DNA of 64,000 bases from JBMDXK01 sp048594375 (GCA_048594375.1 JBMDXK010000001.1:52687-116686); one strand, 5' to 3'; shown: positions 27,314 to 36,322, numbered from the stretch's first letter. Program-made: numbers and translations. The notes: generated by a model from the letters alone, not told the origin.

Positions 27314-28656
27314 TGCCCAACACCCCCTCTCACGGCAATGCTTTCAGCCGTTTCTTGCGCAATCTGCTGCCCAAAGGACTTTACACCCGCTCGCTGCTGA
27401 TTGTGATTATTCCGATGATAATCTTGCAATCCGTGGTCGCACTGCTGTTTCTGGAGCGCCACTTACAGCTTGTTACCGAAAAGCTCTCCACCGCCGTCTC
27501 ACAAGATATTGCTGCCCTCGTTGCGCTCTATGATCTCATCCCTTCGGAACAACACGAGGAACTGAACCGCATAGCAAATGCCAGACTCGGCCTTTCCATC
27601 ACCCTCCTGCCTTACGATGATCTGCCAGCGGTAGGCTCCAAACCCTGGTTCGGGCTGCTGGAACGTACTCTTTCCCGTGAAGTCTCACGCCGCATCGACC
27701 GCCCTTTCTGGGTCAACTCCATCGGCCAGACTCCGTTTGTGGAAATTCGTGTACGCCTGAAAGATCAGGTCATGCGGGTGATTGTGCGTAAAAGCCAGGT
27801 GTTTGCATCCAACGCACACATTTTTATCATCTGGATGGTCGGGGCGGCCATTATTCTGCTCACGGTGGCCATCCTGTTTCTGCGCAACCAGATCAAACCC
27901 ATCCAACAGCTTGCCCATGCTGCCGATGCTTTCGGAAAAGGCCGCGATGTTCCCGACTTCCGCCCCCGTGGCGCACGGGAAATCCGACAAGCATCCCAGG
28001 CATTTCTCGATATGAAAGCACGCATTGCAAAACAGATCGAACAGCGCACCGCCATGCTGGCCGGTGTTTCCCATGACTTGCGCACCGTTCTCACCCGCTT
28101 CAAGCTGGAGCTTGCCTTGCTGGGAGAAACACCCGAACTCGATGACATGAAAAACGATGTTATCGAGATGGAAAAAATGCTGGCCGGATATCTGGATTTT
28201 GCGCGGGGCGCGGAAAGCGAAGTCGCTATTCCCACCGATATTGCCGCGCTGATCCATTCGGTAGCACAGGACAGCGCACGCAGTGGTCATTCCGTAAACA
28301 TACAATTTTCTGGCAGCCCTGATGTGATTGTCCAACCCAATCTGCTCAAACGCGCTCTGGGCAATCTGGTTGTGAATGCCGCACGCTTTGCACACACTAT
28401 CCACCTTGAAGGCATCCATGAAGGGCATGAACTCATCATCCGCGTGGATGATGACGGCCCCGGTATTGATGATAGCCAATGGGAGGAAGTTTTCCGGCCT
28501 TTTGTGAGACTGGATGAAGCACGCAATCAGGATCATGCCGGTTCCGGTCTTGGTATGACCATTGCTCTTGATGCCGCCCGCGCCCACGGTGGCAACATCA
28601 CCCTTTCCCGCAGCCCACTGGGCGGATTACGCGCAGAAATACGGCTGCCGGGGTGA
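27313..28656 (+). CDS. EnvZ-like sensor histidine kinase
   Basis: An inner-membrane sensor: TM1 about residues 28-47, periplasmic domain 48-170, TM2 about 171-190, HAMP 190-245, then HisKA with SHDLRT (His254), then an ATPase domain with the N box (NLVVNAARF), G1 (DDGPGID) and G2 (GSGLGMTI) boxes. The Asn and Gly motifs are intact, so it should be active. It partners the adjacent response regulator. 447 residues starting at the ATG in the TGATG overlap. Confidence 0.92.
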   Translation: MPNTPSHGNAFSRFLRNLLPKGLYTRSLLIVIIPMIILQSVVALLFLERHLQLVTEKLSTAVSQDIAALVALYDLIPSEQHEELNRIANARLGLSITLLPYDDLPAVGSKPWFGLLERTLSREVSRRIDRPFWVNSIGQTPFVEIRVRLKDQVMRVIVRKSQVFASNAHIFIIWMVGAAIILLTVAILFLRNQIKPIQQLAHAADAFGKGRDVPDFRPRGAREIRQASQAFLDMKARIAKQIEQRTAMLAGVSHDLRTVLTRFKLELALLGETPELDDMKNDVIEMEKMLAGYLDFARGAESEVAIPTDIAALIHSVAQDSARSGHSVNIQFSGSPDVIVQPNLLKRALGNLVVNAARFAHTIHLEGIHEGHELIIRVDDDGPGIDDSQWEEVFRPFVRLDEARNQDHAGSGLGMTIALDAARAHGGNITLSRSPLGGLRAEIRLPG

Positions 28657-28721
28657 ACAATCACCCTTTCATTACTTTCTTTACAGCCCTCAATGACTAT
28701 TGGGTCTGACATTCAGCTCCA

Positions 28722-28804
28722 TCCCATAAAAAAGCCGGTGTCTGCTGATGCACATACCGGCTTTCGGGTCTCGCGGCCTTTAGGAAGTCGCCTGGAGTAT
28801 TAGG
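28722..28804 (-). repeat. Inverted duplicate of the porin 3' end and terminator (relic of a second porin gene)
   Basis: On the minus strand it reads CTAATACTC followed by the same terminator stem (AAAGCCGGTAT...ACCGGCTTTTTT) as at 25287-25369. It includes what would be the porin stop codon, and immediately next to it the IS5-type sequence begins. The simplest reading is a porin paralogue interrupted at its extreme 3' end by an insertion sequence and then lost. Confidence 0.85.
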
Positions 28805-29445
28805 CTCAGGACACAATAAATTCAGAAGATGAATGCTGCAGAGAGGCAAATGCTGGAGAATGCGGTATGAGCACATCGGTCATAACGCATGGCGATACGC
28901 CTCCAGTCCTTGAGTTTTGTAAACATATTCTCGATTTTATGACGTTTTTTATAAGCGACTGTATCATATTCGATTTGGATATTGGGGTTCTTGCGCGATG
29001 CAGCCAACGGCCAGCGAAGCGAATACACGGTGTGATGCCCCTTGCCTCCAAGGCAGCGCAAAACCAGTTGCTGCCATAACCTCGGTCTGCGAGAAAATCC
29101 TTGGCAGGGGAGTCGGGCGTCCAGAACCAAAACAGCGCCTTTGTAATCGCTCATCTGATCTTGTGCCATTAGTAAAATTAATGGTTTGCCATTACACACA
29201 GCATCCAGCTTTAAGGTTAGCCCGTCTTTGGTGCGCCTTATGCGGTAATCCACCCCCCTTTTTTTTTGCCGCAAGCTTGCCGCTGTACAGTGAGCTTTGA
29301 TATACGTGGCATCAATCATCAGTCTGTCCGGGTGACCTTTTTTTCCCCTGCAAGCGCTGCAAAAATCCGCTCAAACACTCCACGTCGGCTCCAGCGTACA
29401 AAAGGATTATATAAAGTCTTGTGAGAGCCATCAAATACCAAGATC
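28805..29445 (-). mobile_element. Remnant of an IS5-family (IS427-like) insertion sequence
   Basis: Minus-strand sequence encodes pieces of an IS5-family transposase from KTLYNPFVRWSRRGVFERIF to the C-terminus CAHTAFSSICLSAAFIF. The 3' end of the element abuts the porin-terminator relic at about 28805. The 5' part (roughly the first 60-70 residues and the left inverted repeat) is missing, and the thiolase gene begins there. No complete terminal inverted repeats or target duplication could be found. Confidence 0.85.
28806..29440 (-). pseudogene. IS5-family transposase, truncated and frameshifted, with an A-AAA-AAG slippery site
   Basis: The upstream frame (to 29319) covers HKTLYNPFVRWSRRG...AALAGEKK and joins the next frame (PDRLMIDATYIKAH, 29319 downwards) exactly through a -1 shift at A AAA AAG (29343-29337), as in programmed transposase frameshifting. 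Farther on, the segment with the second catalytic Asp (DFLADRGYGSNWF) is in a third frame between positions ~29120 and ~28990 before the frame returns at NPNIQIEYDTVAYKKRHKIENMF. Those two extra shifts and the missing N-terminus make it inactive. Confidence 0.85.
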
Positions 29446-29451
29446 AAACTT

Positions 29452-30633
29452 CTAACTTCGTTCAACAGCCAAAGCAATACCTTGGCCACCGCCAATGCAC
29501 AAAGTAGCCAGTCCTTTGTTGGTCTGACTGCGGTGTAATTCATGCACCAGACTCACCAGAATCCTAGCGCCTGATGCACCGATAGGGTGACCGAGCGCAA
29601 TGCCGCCCCCATGCACATTTACGCAATCGGTAGGCAACCCCAGATCACGCATCACAGCCAGTGTCTGCACCGCAAAGGCCTCGTTTATTTCCACCCGCTC
29701 CAGCTCCTGAATACCCCATCCAGTTTTTTCCAGTGCCTTTCGTGTGGCGGTTACAGGTCCCAGCCCCATCAAGGCAGGATCAACCCCCACACTTGCACCA
29801 GCATGAATATAAGCCATCACAGGCAAGGTATAGCGTTTCACGGCTGCGAGGCTTGCCAGCATCACTATCGCCGCACCGTCATTGATGGATGAGGAATTTC
29901 CAGCCGTCACGCTGCCTCCTGCCTTGAAAGCAGGCTTGAGCTGGGCAAGCATGTCGAGGTTAATGCCACGGCGCGGCTGTTCATCCAGCATGAAAACAAC
30001 AGACTCGCCTTTAGGAAGAGTCACATTCAATGGTACGGTTTCAGCGGCAAACAAGCCCATATCTACCGCAGCCTGCGCTTTTATCTGCGATGAAAAAGCA
30101 TAATCATCCTGCTCCTTACGGGAAATAGTGTAGCGTTCAGCAATGTATTCGGCAGTTACACCCATAGAGTAATGGTGAAAAGCATCCTGCAAACCGTCAT
30201 GCAACATGCTGTCAATCACCGCGCTGGATCCCATGCGCACACCTTGGCGCATGGCGGGGAGCAAATGCGGTGCACTACTCATATTTTCTTGGCCGCCAGC
30301 AAGAATAATGTCAGCCTCACCACTGCGGATGGCTTGCGCGCCCAGCAGTACGGCCTTCAAGCCGGAACCGCATACTTTATTGAGCGTAAAAGCGGATGTT
30401 TCAACGGGAAGACCAGCTTTGATTGCGGTTTGCCTAGCGGGGTTCTGACCGCAACCGGCGGTTAGCACCTGTCCAATAATTACTTCATCTACTGACGCGG
30501 GAGGAATATGCGTCGTTTGCAAAATGTCGCGGATCAATGCTGCGCCCATTTCTGTAGCTTGAAAAGACGCCAGTGAGCCTTGAAAAGAGCCAATAGCAGT
30601 CCGTCGGGCAGCAATTAAGGCAACAGGGTGCAT
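29452..30633 (-). CDS. Acetyl-CoA C-acetyltransferase (thiolase)
   Basis: Condenses two acetyl-CoA to acetoacetyl-CoA or the reverse, in polyhydroxybutyrate synthesis or fatty acid and ketone metabolism. The nucleophile Cys is in NKVCGSGLKAV (about residue 89); the GHPIGASGAR (His) and CIGGGQGIALAVE (Cys) motifs close the active site. Length 393 is standard. The stop codon lies within a few bases of the truncated IS, so the final residues (ERS) may come from the junction. No phaB neighbour is present. Confidence 0.93.
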   Translation of the reverse strand: MHPVALIAARRTAIGSFQGSLASFQATEMGAALIRDILQTTHIPPASVDEVIIGQVLTAGCGQNPARQTAIKAGLPVETSAFTLNKVCGSGLKAVLLGAQAIRSGEADIILAGGQENMSSAPHLLPAMRQGVRMGSSAVIDSMLHDGLQDAFHHYSMGVTAEYIAERYTISRKEQDDYAFSSQIKAQAAVDMGLFAAETVPLNVTLPKGESVVFMLDEQPRRGINLDMLAQLKPAFKAGGSVTAGNSSSINDGAAIVMLASLAAVKRYTLPVMAYIHAGASVGVDPALMGLGPVTATRKALEKTGWGIQELERVEINEAFAVQTLAVMRDLGLPTDCVNVHGGGIALGHPIGASGARILVSLVHELHRSQTNKGLATLCIGGGQGIALAVERS

Positions 30634-30918
30634 AATCTCTCCTAGGCATAAGAATATATTGTAAAGCAGAAGCTTATAGAAAAGGGATAATTAAATGATT
30701 ATATCTTTACTATAAAAATCAAATAATTTTGACAAAATAGAATAAATCCCAAATCGTTTAGTAAAAAATGAACTATTAATGTCTGCAGGATAATTAAATT
30801 TACATTTTACAGCACAAAACAAATTGATAGAGGTGTTAAATGAGTTTTTTTATATCTTTACATCCAATTTCCAGAGACATTTCTATAATGTCTGCGCTCT
30901 GAATTCGAGATCAATTGT
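30634..30918. other. AT-rich intergenic region
   Basis: 285 bp between the thiolase start and the xseB end, with no gene recognised. It presumably carries the thiolase promoter on the minus strand. Confidence 0.4.
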
Positions 30919-31170
30919 TCATTCGGCATCCAAGGGAAGGGTACTGACAGGTTTATCATTTGCTGCATTAAAAGTGATTTTCTCGATACGCGCTTCAGCT
31001 TCACGGAGCAAAGTTTCGCAACGTAGTTTGAGTGCTTCCCCCCGTGTGAACAAATCAATGGATTGCTCCAAGGGAACATCTGCTTGTTCCAAGCGCGAGA
31101 CAATGGTTTCAAGCTCGGCTATAGCTGTTTCAAATGAAAGAGATAGAAGATTTTCAGGTGCATTTATCAT
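30919..31170 (-). CDS. xseB: Exodeoxyribonuclease VII small subunit
   Basis: An 83-residue protein with the family pattern SFETAIAELETIVSRLEQADVPLEQSIDLFTRGEALKLRCETLL, two helices that coat the large subunit XseA. It contributes to degradation of single-stranded DNA. It follows lexA by 25 bp in the same direction, which suggests joint transcription, although xseB usually sits elsewhere. Confidence 0.93.
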   Translation of the reverse strand: MINAPENLLSLSFETAIAELETIVSRLEQADVPLEQSIDLFTRGEALKLRCETLLREAEARIEKITFNAANDKPVSTLPLDAE

Positions 31171-31195
31171 AAAAAGTATAAACCTATAGTAATTT

Positions 31196-31915
31196 TCAAT
31201 ATTTGCGAATAAGAGAAGTTAATATACCTTGAATACGCACTCTGTTTGGAGCAAGAATACGTGTCTCATACTTTGGATTAGCTGCTTCAAGAGCAATGGC
31301 ACCGCCTTTTTTACGAAGCCGCTTAAGGGTGGCCTCGTTTTCGTCAATAAGAGCCACGACAATATCACCTGTATTGGCATTATCGGTTTTTCGAATAATA
31401 ACGATGTCACCCTCCAGAATACCCGCATCAATCATAGAGTCACCTTGGATTTCAAGCGCAAAATGCTCTCCCCGAGATACAAATTCTTCTGCAAGAGGAA
31501 TTGAATAATTTTTTTCTTGAATTGCGCTAATAGGAGTGCCTGCAGCAATTTTTCCCAGTAGAGCAATTTCAACCATACCTTGGGAGGTTTGAGAATGGGA
31601 GGATGACCCAAAATTAACGCGTGTCACGTTATCGGCAGGTGACGTGAGAGTTTTTGCAATATCTCGTTGTGAAGATTGCATTTTTCCAAGAGGAACGGAA
31701 GCTTCGGGGAGTCGTAGAACTTCAAGAGCTCTAGCGCGATTTGGTAACCTACGAATAAAGCCGCGCTCTTCAAGTGCTGTTATAAGACGATGAATTCCGG
31801 ATTTAGAACGCAGACCCAAAGCTTCTTTCATTTCTTCAAATGAAGGCGGAATTTCGGTATCTTTTAAACGTTCATGGATAAAGCACAAAAGTTCGTGCTG
31901 CTTGCGTGTGAGCAT
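31196..31915 (-). CDS. lexA: LexA repressor of the SOS response
   Basis: A winged HTH domain (residues 1-65: [36 protein letters not shown]) is followed by an S24 self-cleavage domain. The scissile Ala125-Gly126 (KIAAGTP), nucleophile Ser160 (QGDSMIDAG) and Lys198 (EATLKRL) are all present. RecA filaments stimulate cleavage and derepress repair genes. A perfect GTTC-N7-GTTC box lies 55 bp upstream of the start, so it is autoregulated. Confidence 0.96.
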   Translation of the reverse strand: MLTRKQHELLCFIHERLKDTEIPPSFEEMKEALGLRSKSGIHRLITALEERGFIRRLPNRARALEVLRLPEASVPLGKMQSSQRDIAKTLTSPADNVTRVNFGSSSHSQTSQGMVEIALLGKIAAGTPISAIQEKNYSIPLAEEFVSRGEHFALEIQGDSMIDAGILEGDIVIIRKTDNANTGDIVVALIDENEATLKRLRKKGGAIALEAANPKYETRILAPNRVRIQGILTSLIRKY

Positions 31916-31969
31916 GGAGAAAACCAGATATTGCTGTTAAAAAAAACGAAACATGAACATATGCTACAT

Positions 31970-31984
31970 GTTCTTTTTGTGTTC
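31970..31984 (-). promoter_or_regulatory. LexA-binding (SOS) box, alphaproteobacterial type
   Basis: GTTC-TTTTTGT-GTTC is an exact match to the direct-repeat operator GTTC-N7-GTTC (GAAC-N7-GAAC in the lexA orientation), placed 55 bp before the lexA start. Confidence 0.88.
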
Positions 31985-32036
31985 TGCAAGTATTGTTTTC
32001 AGCCTGTTGATAATTTATTTGCTAGTATAGCGAATT

Positions 32037-32120
32037 ACCAATAAAAAAATTATTTTTTTGATAAAATTTTTATATAAAACAGAGACTTATAGCGAGAAAC
32101 ATAATGATTATATTATGCTT
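32037..32120 (+). repeat. Dispersed AT-rich intergenic repeat, copy C
   Basis: It starts ACCAATAAAAAAATTATTTTTTTG and later has ACAGAGACTTATAGCGAGAAACATAATG, in the same order as copy A (4242-4330). Identity is about three quarters by eye in the second half. Confidence 0.5.
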
Positions 32121-32232
32121 TCGCTATAATGTTCCATGCTATGAGCAGTAATGTTTGAGTGTAATGAAATGCATATATACTCAGTTGTTGTAAAAAAAAC
32201 ACAATAGTCCGGTATTGAGCGGGTTATTAATA

Positions 32233-33066
32233 TTAGGAGCCTAACTCGTTATTTCCCGTTACTACTGAAATATCTGGCGCTTCGGGGTTTTTCATACCGA
32301 CAATATGATAACCTGCATCAACATGGTGGATTTCACCTGTAACGCCGCGGCCAAGATCGGACAGGAAATAAGCGGCAGAATCACCAACTTCTTCAATGGT
32401 CACGGTGCGGCGCAGCGGTGCGTTATATTCATTCCATTTCAGAATGTAACGGAAGTCACCAATGCCAGATGCAGCCAATGTTTTGATAGGACCTGCTGAA
32501 AGTGCGTTTACGCGAATATTTTTCTGACCCAGATCTGCCGCCAAATAACGCACGCTTGCTTCAAGTCCTGCTTTGGCAACGCCCATCACATTGTAGTGAG
32601 GCATCCATTTTTCAGCACCATAATAAGTGAGGGTTAAAATAGAGCCGCCATCGGTCATAAGTTTTTCGGCACGCTGCACAACAGCAGTCAGTGAATAAAT
32701 CGAAATGAGCATTGTTTTTGTGAAGTTTTCTTCACTGGTATCAACATAGCGTCCATCTAGCTCATTTTTATCTGAAAAAGCAATTGCGTGGACAACAAAG
32801 TCAAGCTTGCCCCAAACGCGCTCAACTTCTTTAAAAACAGCATCAATACTTGCGCTATCGGTGACATCACAATGGCCGACAACAATCGCGTTGAGTTCTT
32901 CTGCCAGAGGCTGGACACGTTTTTTAAGAGCTTCGCCTTGATAGGTCATTGCCAGTTCAGCGCCTTGATTAGCACATGCTTTAGCAATACCCCATGCAAT
33001 GGAACGGTTATTGGCGATCCCAAGAATAAGTCCGCGCTTTCCATTCATGATACCGTTGGCGTTCAT
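32233..33066 (-). CDS. fabI: Enoyl-[acyl-carrier-protein] reductase [NADH]
   Basis: An SDR-type enzyme that reduces enoyl-ACP in each fatty acid elongation cycle. The start MNGKRGLILGIANNRSIAWG is the FabI nucleotide-binding segment; the active-site pattern is Y-x6-K in HYNVMGVAKAGLE. The ATG at 33066 has GGAG seven bases upstream. Length about 277. It is the target of triclosan-type inhibitors in other bacteria. Single gene, minus strand. Confidence 0.95.
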   Translation of the reverse strand: MNANGIMNGKRGLILGIANNRSIAWGIAKACANQGAELAMTYQGEALKKRVQPLAEELNAIVVGHCDVTDSASIDAVFKEVERVWGKLDFVVHAIAFSDKNELDGRYVDTSEENFTKTMLISIYSLTAVVQRAEKLMTDGGSILTLTYYGAEKWMPHYNVMGVAKAGLEASVRYLAADLGQKNIRVNALSAGPIKTLAASGIGDFRYILKWNEYNAPLRRTVTIEEVGDSAAYFLSDLGRGVTGEIHHVDAGYHIVGMKNPEAPDISVVTGNNELGS

Positions 33067-33147
33067 GGGGCTCTCCATACTAGTTAGCTTTTGTCATTGA
33101 TTAGCCAATCGTATGGCACAAGCAAGGCAAAGCTTCAAGCTTTTGAA

Positions 33148-33165
33148 AGCTAAAAATTTTTAGCT
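33148..33165. repeat. 18-bp perfect palindrome at the end of the DnaJ-type gene
   Basis: AGCTAAAAATTTTTAGCT overlaps the stop codon region of the gene read on the minus strand. It may act as a terminator stem, although the loop would be tight. Confidence 0.4.
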
Positions 33166-34147
33166 AATGATCCTTTTCATCGGGATTATAAGGATCATAA
33201 GGAGCGCCCTCTTTCATACGCGAGGCTACTTTATCAAGTTCGGCATCAAATGATCCTGGAAGAACAATCTTGAGAGCAACAAAAAGATCGCCATTTTTTT
33301 CTTTATTCTGAATACCTTTTCCTTTGAGCCTCAGTGTTTTGGTGCCAGTGGTGCGGGGTGGAATGGTCAGGTCAACCATACCGTTGAGGGTGGGAACACG
33401 CACTTTTCCGCCTAACACTGCGTCATAAAAAGTGATTGGCACTTCAACCTGCAACCTTCCTTTGTCGTAATGGAACTGTGGATGTGGTTCTACAGTAATA
33501 TGCACCAGAGCATCACCTGGTGCCCCACCTGTATGCGAAGGAGAGCCTTGCCCTTTAAGACGTATGGCTTTGCCTTCTTCAACGGCAGGGGGAATGGTGA
33601 CATTCAGTTCACGTCCATCGGGCATTCTAACCCGTGTTTTTCCGCCTTTTGCCCATTCTAGGAAGGGGATAACAGCGGTAAGGCTAATGTCTTCACCTTT
33701 TTCTCCGGTGAAAGCGCTGCTATGGCCGCGGAAAGAGGATTTTCCTTGACGCGGTGCTTCGGCGGAAGCGCCGGTAAACGCTTTTAGAAAATCAGCAAAG
33801 GGATCTTCGCCAGCGGTTTGACCAAATCCCGAAGAGGATGGATTGAATCCCCGCCCAAAACCTGAATGCCATGATTTTTCATGAGATCGTGAATTGCCCC
33901 CGCTAAAACCGCCGTGAAAGCGTGGTTGTCCATCTGCATCAATATCGCCGCGATCATAGGCTTGTCGTTTTTCGGCATCATTTAAGAAGTCATAAGCGGT
34001 GCTGATTTCGGCAAAACGCTCTTTGGCATTTGGGTCATTTGGGTTTGCATCAGGGTGGTGTGCTTTGGCAAGCTTGCGAAAAGCTTTTTTAATTTCAGCC
34101 TCATCGGCTTTTTTTGAAATACCCAGGACGATGTAGGGATCGCGCAT
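33164..34147 (-). CDS. DnaJ/CbpA-type (type II) co-chaperone
   Basis: An N-terminal J domain (residues 1-70) with HPD at 31-33 stimulates Hsp70 ATPase. A Gly/Phe/Ser-rich linker (residues ~78-140) follows, then the two beta-sandwich substrate domains typical of Hsp40 (ISLTAVIPFLEWAKGG, IRLKGQGSPSHTGGAPGD, VRVPTLNGMVDLTIP). The Cys4 zinc finger of type I DnaJ is absent, so it resembles CbpA. Follows the lipoprotein gene in the same direction. Confidence 0.92.
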   Translation of the reverse strand: MRDPYIVLGISKKADEAEIKKAFRKLAKAHHPDANPNDPNAKERFAEISTAYDFLNDAEKRQAYDRGDIDADGQPRFHGGFSGGNSRSHEKSWHSGFGRGFNPSSSGFGQTAGEDPFADFLKAFTGASAEAPRQGKSSFRGHSSAFTGEKGEDISLTAVIPFLEWAKGGKTRVRMPDGRELNVTIPPAVEEGKAIRLKGQGSPSHTGGAPGDALVHITVEPHPQFHYDKGRLQVEVPITFYDAVLGGKVRVPTLNGMVDLTIPPRTTGTKTLRLKGKGIQNKEKNGDLFVALKIVLPGSFDAELDKVASRMKEGAPYDPYNPDEKDH

Positions 34148-34273
34148 TTTTCAATTCTAACCTGAAACAATTATCGCTGGAAGAAACTATGGTAGTGAAA
34201 TGGTTTTCGTGTGAAAAAAAATCAAGGGATAATATGAAATTTTGCTACAGCTGAAGCGGGTTGTTTATAAGTA

Positions 34274-34864
34274 TTAAAGCAGAGGTTTGGCTTCTTCGAT
34301 AGCCCAGTAACCATCGGCGTTCCGGCAAGCCTTGCCCTGCATTTTCTGACTGTTTGATTGCTCATAGCGGCTTGCAATGAAAGAGCGGCACATAACACCA
34401 TTATTCACTTCTGCAGGAGCGGAAGGAACAAAATTTCCGCGAACACCTGTGTCAGGATTTGCCCACGGAACGGGAGGTGTGTTTTCGGGGCCTGTGAGTG
34501 CCAAACCGAGGGCTCCGCGCGCATAGCCCCAGTCGGAAGTGCTGATCTTTACAGGAAGAGAGGTGTCTCTTGGTTGCGCAGGAAGGGAGCCGGTGACAAC
34601 CGTTGGCTGCTGATAGTTACTTGGCGTATTAAGGGAAGATGGGGCGCCGTTAACATGTGGCAGAGGCTGTCCAGAAACAGCACCAACGGGTGCTGTAAGG
34701 GGGGGCTGCGTTGTTGAACCTGTGATTTCCTCTTCGCTATCACCTCCGCCGAACATATTTCCCATGGATACACTGCACCCTCCCATGATAAGGGATAGAA
34801 ACATAACGATGACCAGCTTTTTAAAAGCGGTATCATGGGAATTTGAACTGCAACTAGAAACCAT
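34274..34864 (-). CDS. Lipoprotein with RT0821/Lpp0805-type surface domain
   Basis: The N-terminus has a basic n-region (FKK), hydrophobic core (LVIVMFLSLIM) and a lipobox ending in GGC, so an outer-membrane lipoprotein is likely. A Pro/Thr-rich linker follows. The C-terminal ~85 residues (DWGYARGALGLALTG...CRSFIASRY...GKACRNADGYWAI) resemble the RT0821/Lpp0805 surface-protein domain of alphaproteobacteria, with conserved Cys. The start at 34864 is preferred because the ATG at 34804 would lose the Lys pair. Only 34 bp separates it from the divergent pdxH. Confidence 0.8.
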   Translation of the reverse strand: MVSSCSSNSHDTAFKKLVIVMFLSLIMGGCSVSMGNMFGGGDSEEEITGSTTQPPLTAPVGAVSGQPLPHVNGAPSSLNTPSNYQQPTVVTGSLPAQPRDTSLPVKISTSDWGYARGALGLALTGPENTPPVPWANPDTGVRGNFVPSAPAEVNNGVMCRSFIASRYEQSNSQKMQGKACRNADGYWAIEEAKPLL

Positions 34865-34898
34865 TCAAACGCACTGCCTAAATTTTGAAGAGAAGATC

Positions 34899-35537
34899 AT
34901 GCACGAGCCTCACTCCATTGAAAACCCCACAACGTTAATATCCGGTAACTTTTTAGAGGAAAAAGATCCTTACGCGCTTTTTTTGATGTGGTATAAGGAA
35001 GCGCAGGCGTCAGAAATAAATGATCCGAACGCAATGACATTGGCAACAGTGGATGCGGAGGGCTTTCCGAATGCGCGAATCGTCCTGCTGAAAGATATCA
35101 GTTCTTATGGGTTTACATTCTATACCAATACCATGAGCGCAAAAGGCGCTGAACTGGCTGTCAATCCCGTTGCTACGCTGGTTTTCCATTGGAAATCTTT
35201 ACGCAAACAGGTACGCATTCGCGGTATTGTTGCACCGGTGACTTCGGAAGAAGCGGATACCTATTTTGCCAGCCGTGCCCGTGAAAGCCAGATCGGTGCT
35301 TGGGCTTCGCAGCAATCGCAACCTTTGGAAAGCCGTCAGGTATTTGACGATGCTGTCGCTGAAATCGATGCGCGATTTACCGGGAAGATTGTACCACGCC
35401 CTGCGCATTGGAGCGGTTACCGTGTTTCGCCGCGCACCATTGAATTTTGGCATGACCGGCCTTTCCGGTTGCATGATCGCGCGGTTTATTCCTCGGAAAA
35501 CAATACGGAATGGAAAATCCAGCGCCTTTATCCATAG
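34899..35537 (+). CDS. pdxH: Pyridoxamine 5'-phosphate oxidase
   Basis: An FMN enzyme oxidising PNP/PMP to pyridoxal 5'-phosphate, the cofactor used by BioA, BioF and IlvE encoded nearby. Motifs MTLATVDAEGFPNARIVLLKDI, FYTNTMSAKG, QVRIRGIVAPV and SRARESQIGAWASQQSQPL are typical, as is the C-terminal WSGYRVSPRTIEFWHDRPFRLHDR. GAAGAGA precedes the ATG at 34899. 212 residues. The longer frame to 34722 overlaps the divergent lipoprotein. Confidence 0.95.
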   Translation: MHEPHSIENPTTLISGNFLEEKDPYALFLMWYKEAQASEINDPNAMTLATVDAEGFPNARIVLLKDISSYGFTFYTNTMSAKGAELAVNPVATLVFHWKSLRKQVRIRGIVAPVTSEEADTYFASRARESQIGAWASQQSQPLESRQVFDDAVAEIDARFTGKIVPRPAHWSGYRVSPRTIEFWHDRPFRLHDRAVYSSENNTEWKIQRLYP

Positions 35538-35568
35538 TCTCAGAATTGCGTAATCGAAAGAAAACGGT

Positions 35569-36288
35569 GTGAACCCATCATTGCAGTCCTTGCCTGTGGT
35601 ACTTATTCCCGGCTTCATGCTGGATAGTGCGCTATGGAGAGATTTTCTTCCCCTCATAACCAAGGTTATGCCCACGCTTGCATGTGTGCCAACGCATGGG
35701 GAAACACTGCATGGCATGGCTGACGCTTTGTTGAAAGAGTGTCCGGATGAATGCATTCTCATTGGATTTTCAATGGGCGGTTACATTGCGCGCGAAATGG
35801 CCGCGCTTGCCCCGGAGCGGATTAAGGGGTTGGTGCTGGTTGCCAGTTCGCTGCGGGATGACACGCCACAACAACGCGCGGCCAAAGCACTTGCGCTGGA
35901 TGCGGTGAGGCAGAACAGGGCATTTCGCGGCATGAGCAAAAGTGCCTTGAAGGCATCACTGCATCCAACCCACTGTACCGAAGCAATGCTGACGCATCTG
36001 CATGATATGGGAATACGTTTGGGAAAAGATGTGTTTATACGGCAATCCATGCTTGAGCGCACGGCGACAGCTGCAAATACCGTTGGCATCATATGCCCTG
36101 TTTTAGTAATTGCCGCTGAAAATGATGCCTTACGCTCTTTGGAGGAAGCGAAAGAACTGGCCGAAACTCTCCCCAATACGCAGTTGGAGATTATTTCCCA
36201 TTCGGGACATATGATTCCTTTAGAGCAACCGGAAGCATTATTGGAAACTATGCGTGCATGGCTTTCAAACAATTATCCGTGGCACTAA
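35569..36288 (+). CDS. Alpha/beta-fold hydrolase
   Basis: The nucleophile elbow GFSMGGY (about residue 68), an N-terminal oxyanion region (VLIPGFMLDS) and the late Asp (VIAAENDALR) and His (SHSGHMIPLE) form a complete catalytic triad pattern. About 239 residues with GTG start. The substrate is unknown. It follows pdxH by 31 bp and may be cotranscribed with it and the SDR gene. Confidence 0.85.
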   Translation: MNPSLQSLPVVLIPGFMLDSALWRDFLPLITKVMPTLACVPTHGETLHGMADALLKECPDECILIGFSMGGYIAREMAALAPERIKGLVLVASSLRDDTPQQRAAKALALDAVRQNRAFRGMSKSALKASLHPTHCTEAMLTHLHDMGIRLGKDVFIRQSMLERTATAANTVGIICPVLVIAAENDALRSLEEAKELAETLPNTQLEIISHSGHMIPLEQPEALLETMRAWLSNNYPWH

Positions 36289-36322
36289 AATCCTGCTTGC
36301 AGTTTCCTGAAATGCGGGTAAC

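Larger units (their letters stand above)
31916..32232. other. lexA upstream region with SOS box and dispersed repeat
   Basis: 317 bp between lexA and fabI. It holds the SOS box (31970-31984) and a copy of the AT-rich intergenic repeat (about 32037-32120). The remainder is AT-rich with no gene. Confidence 0.5.
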
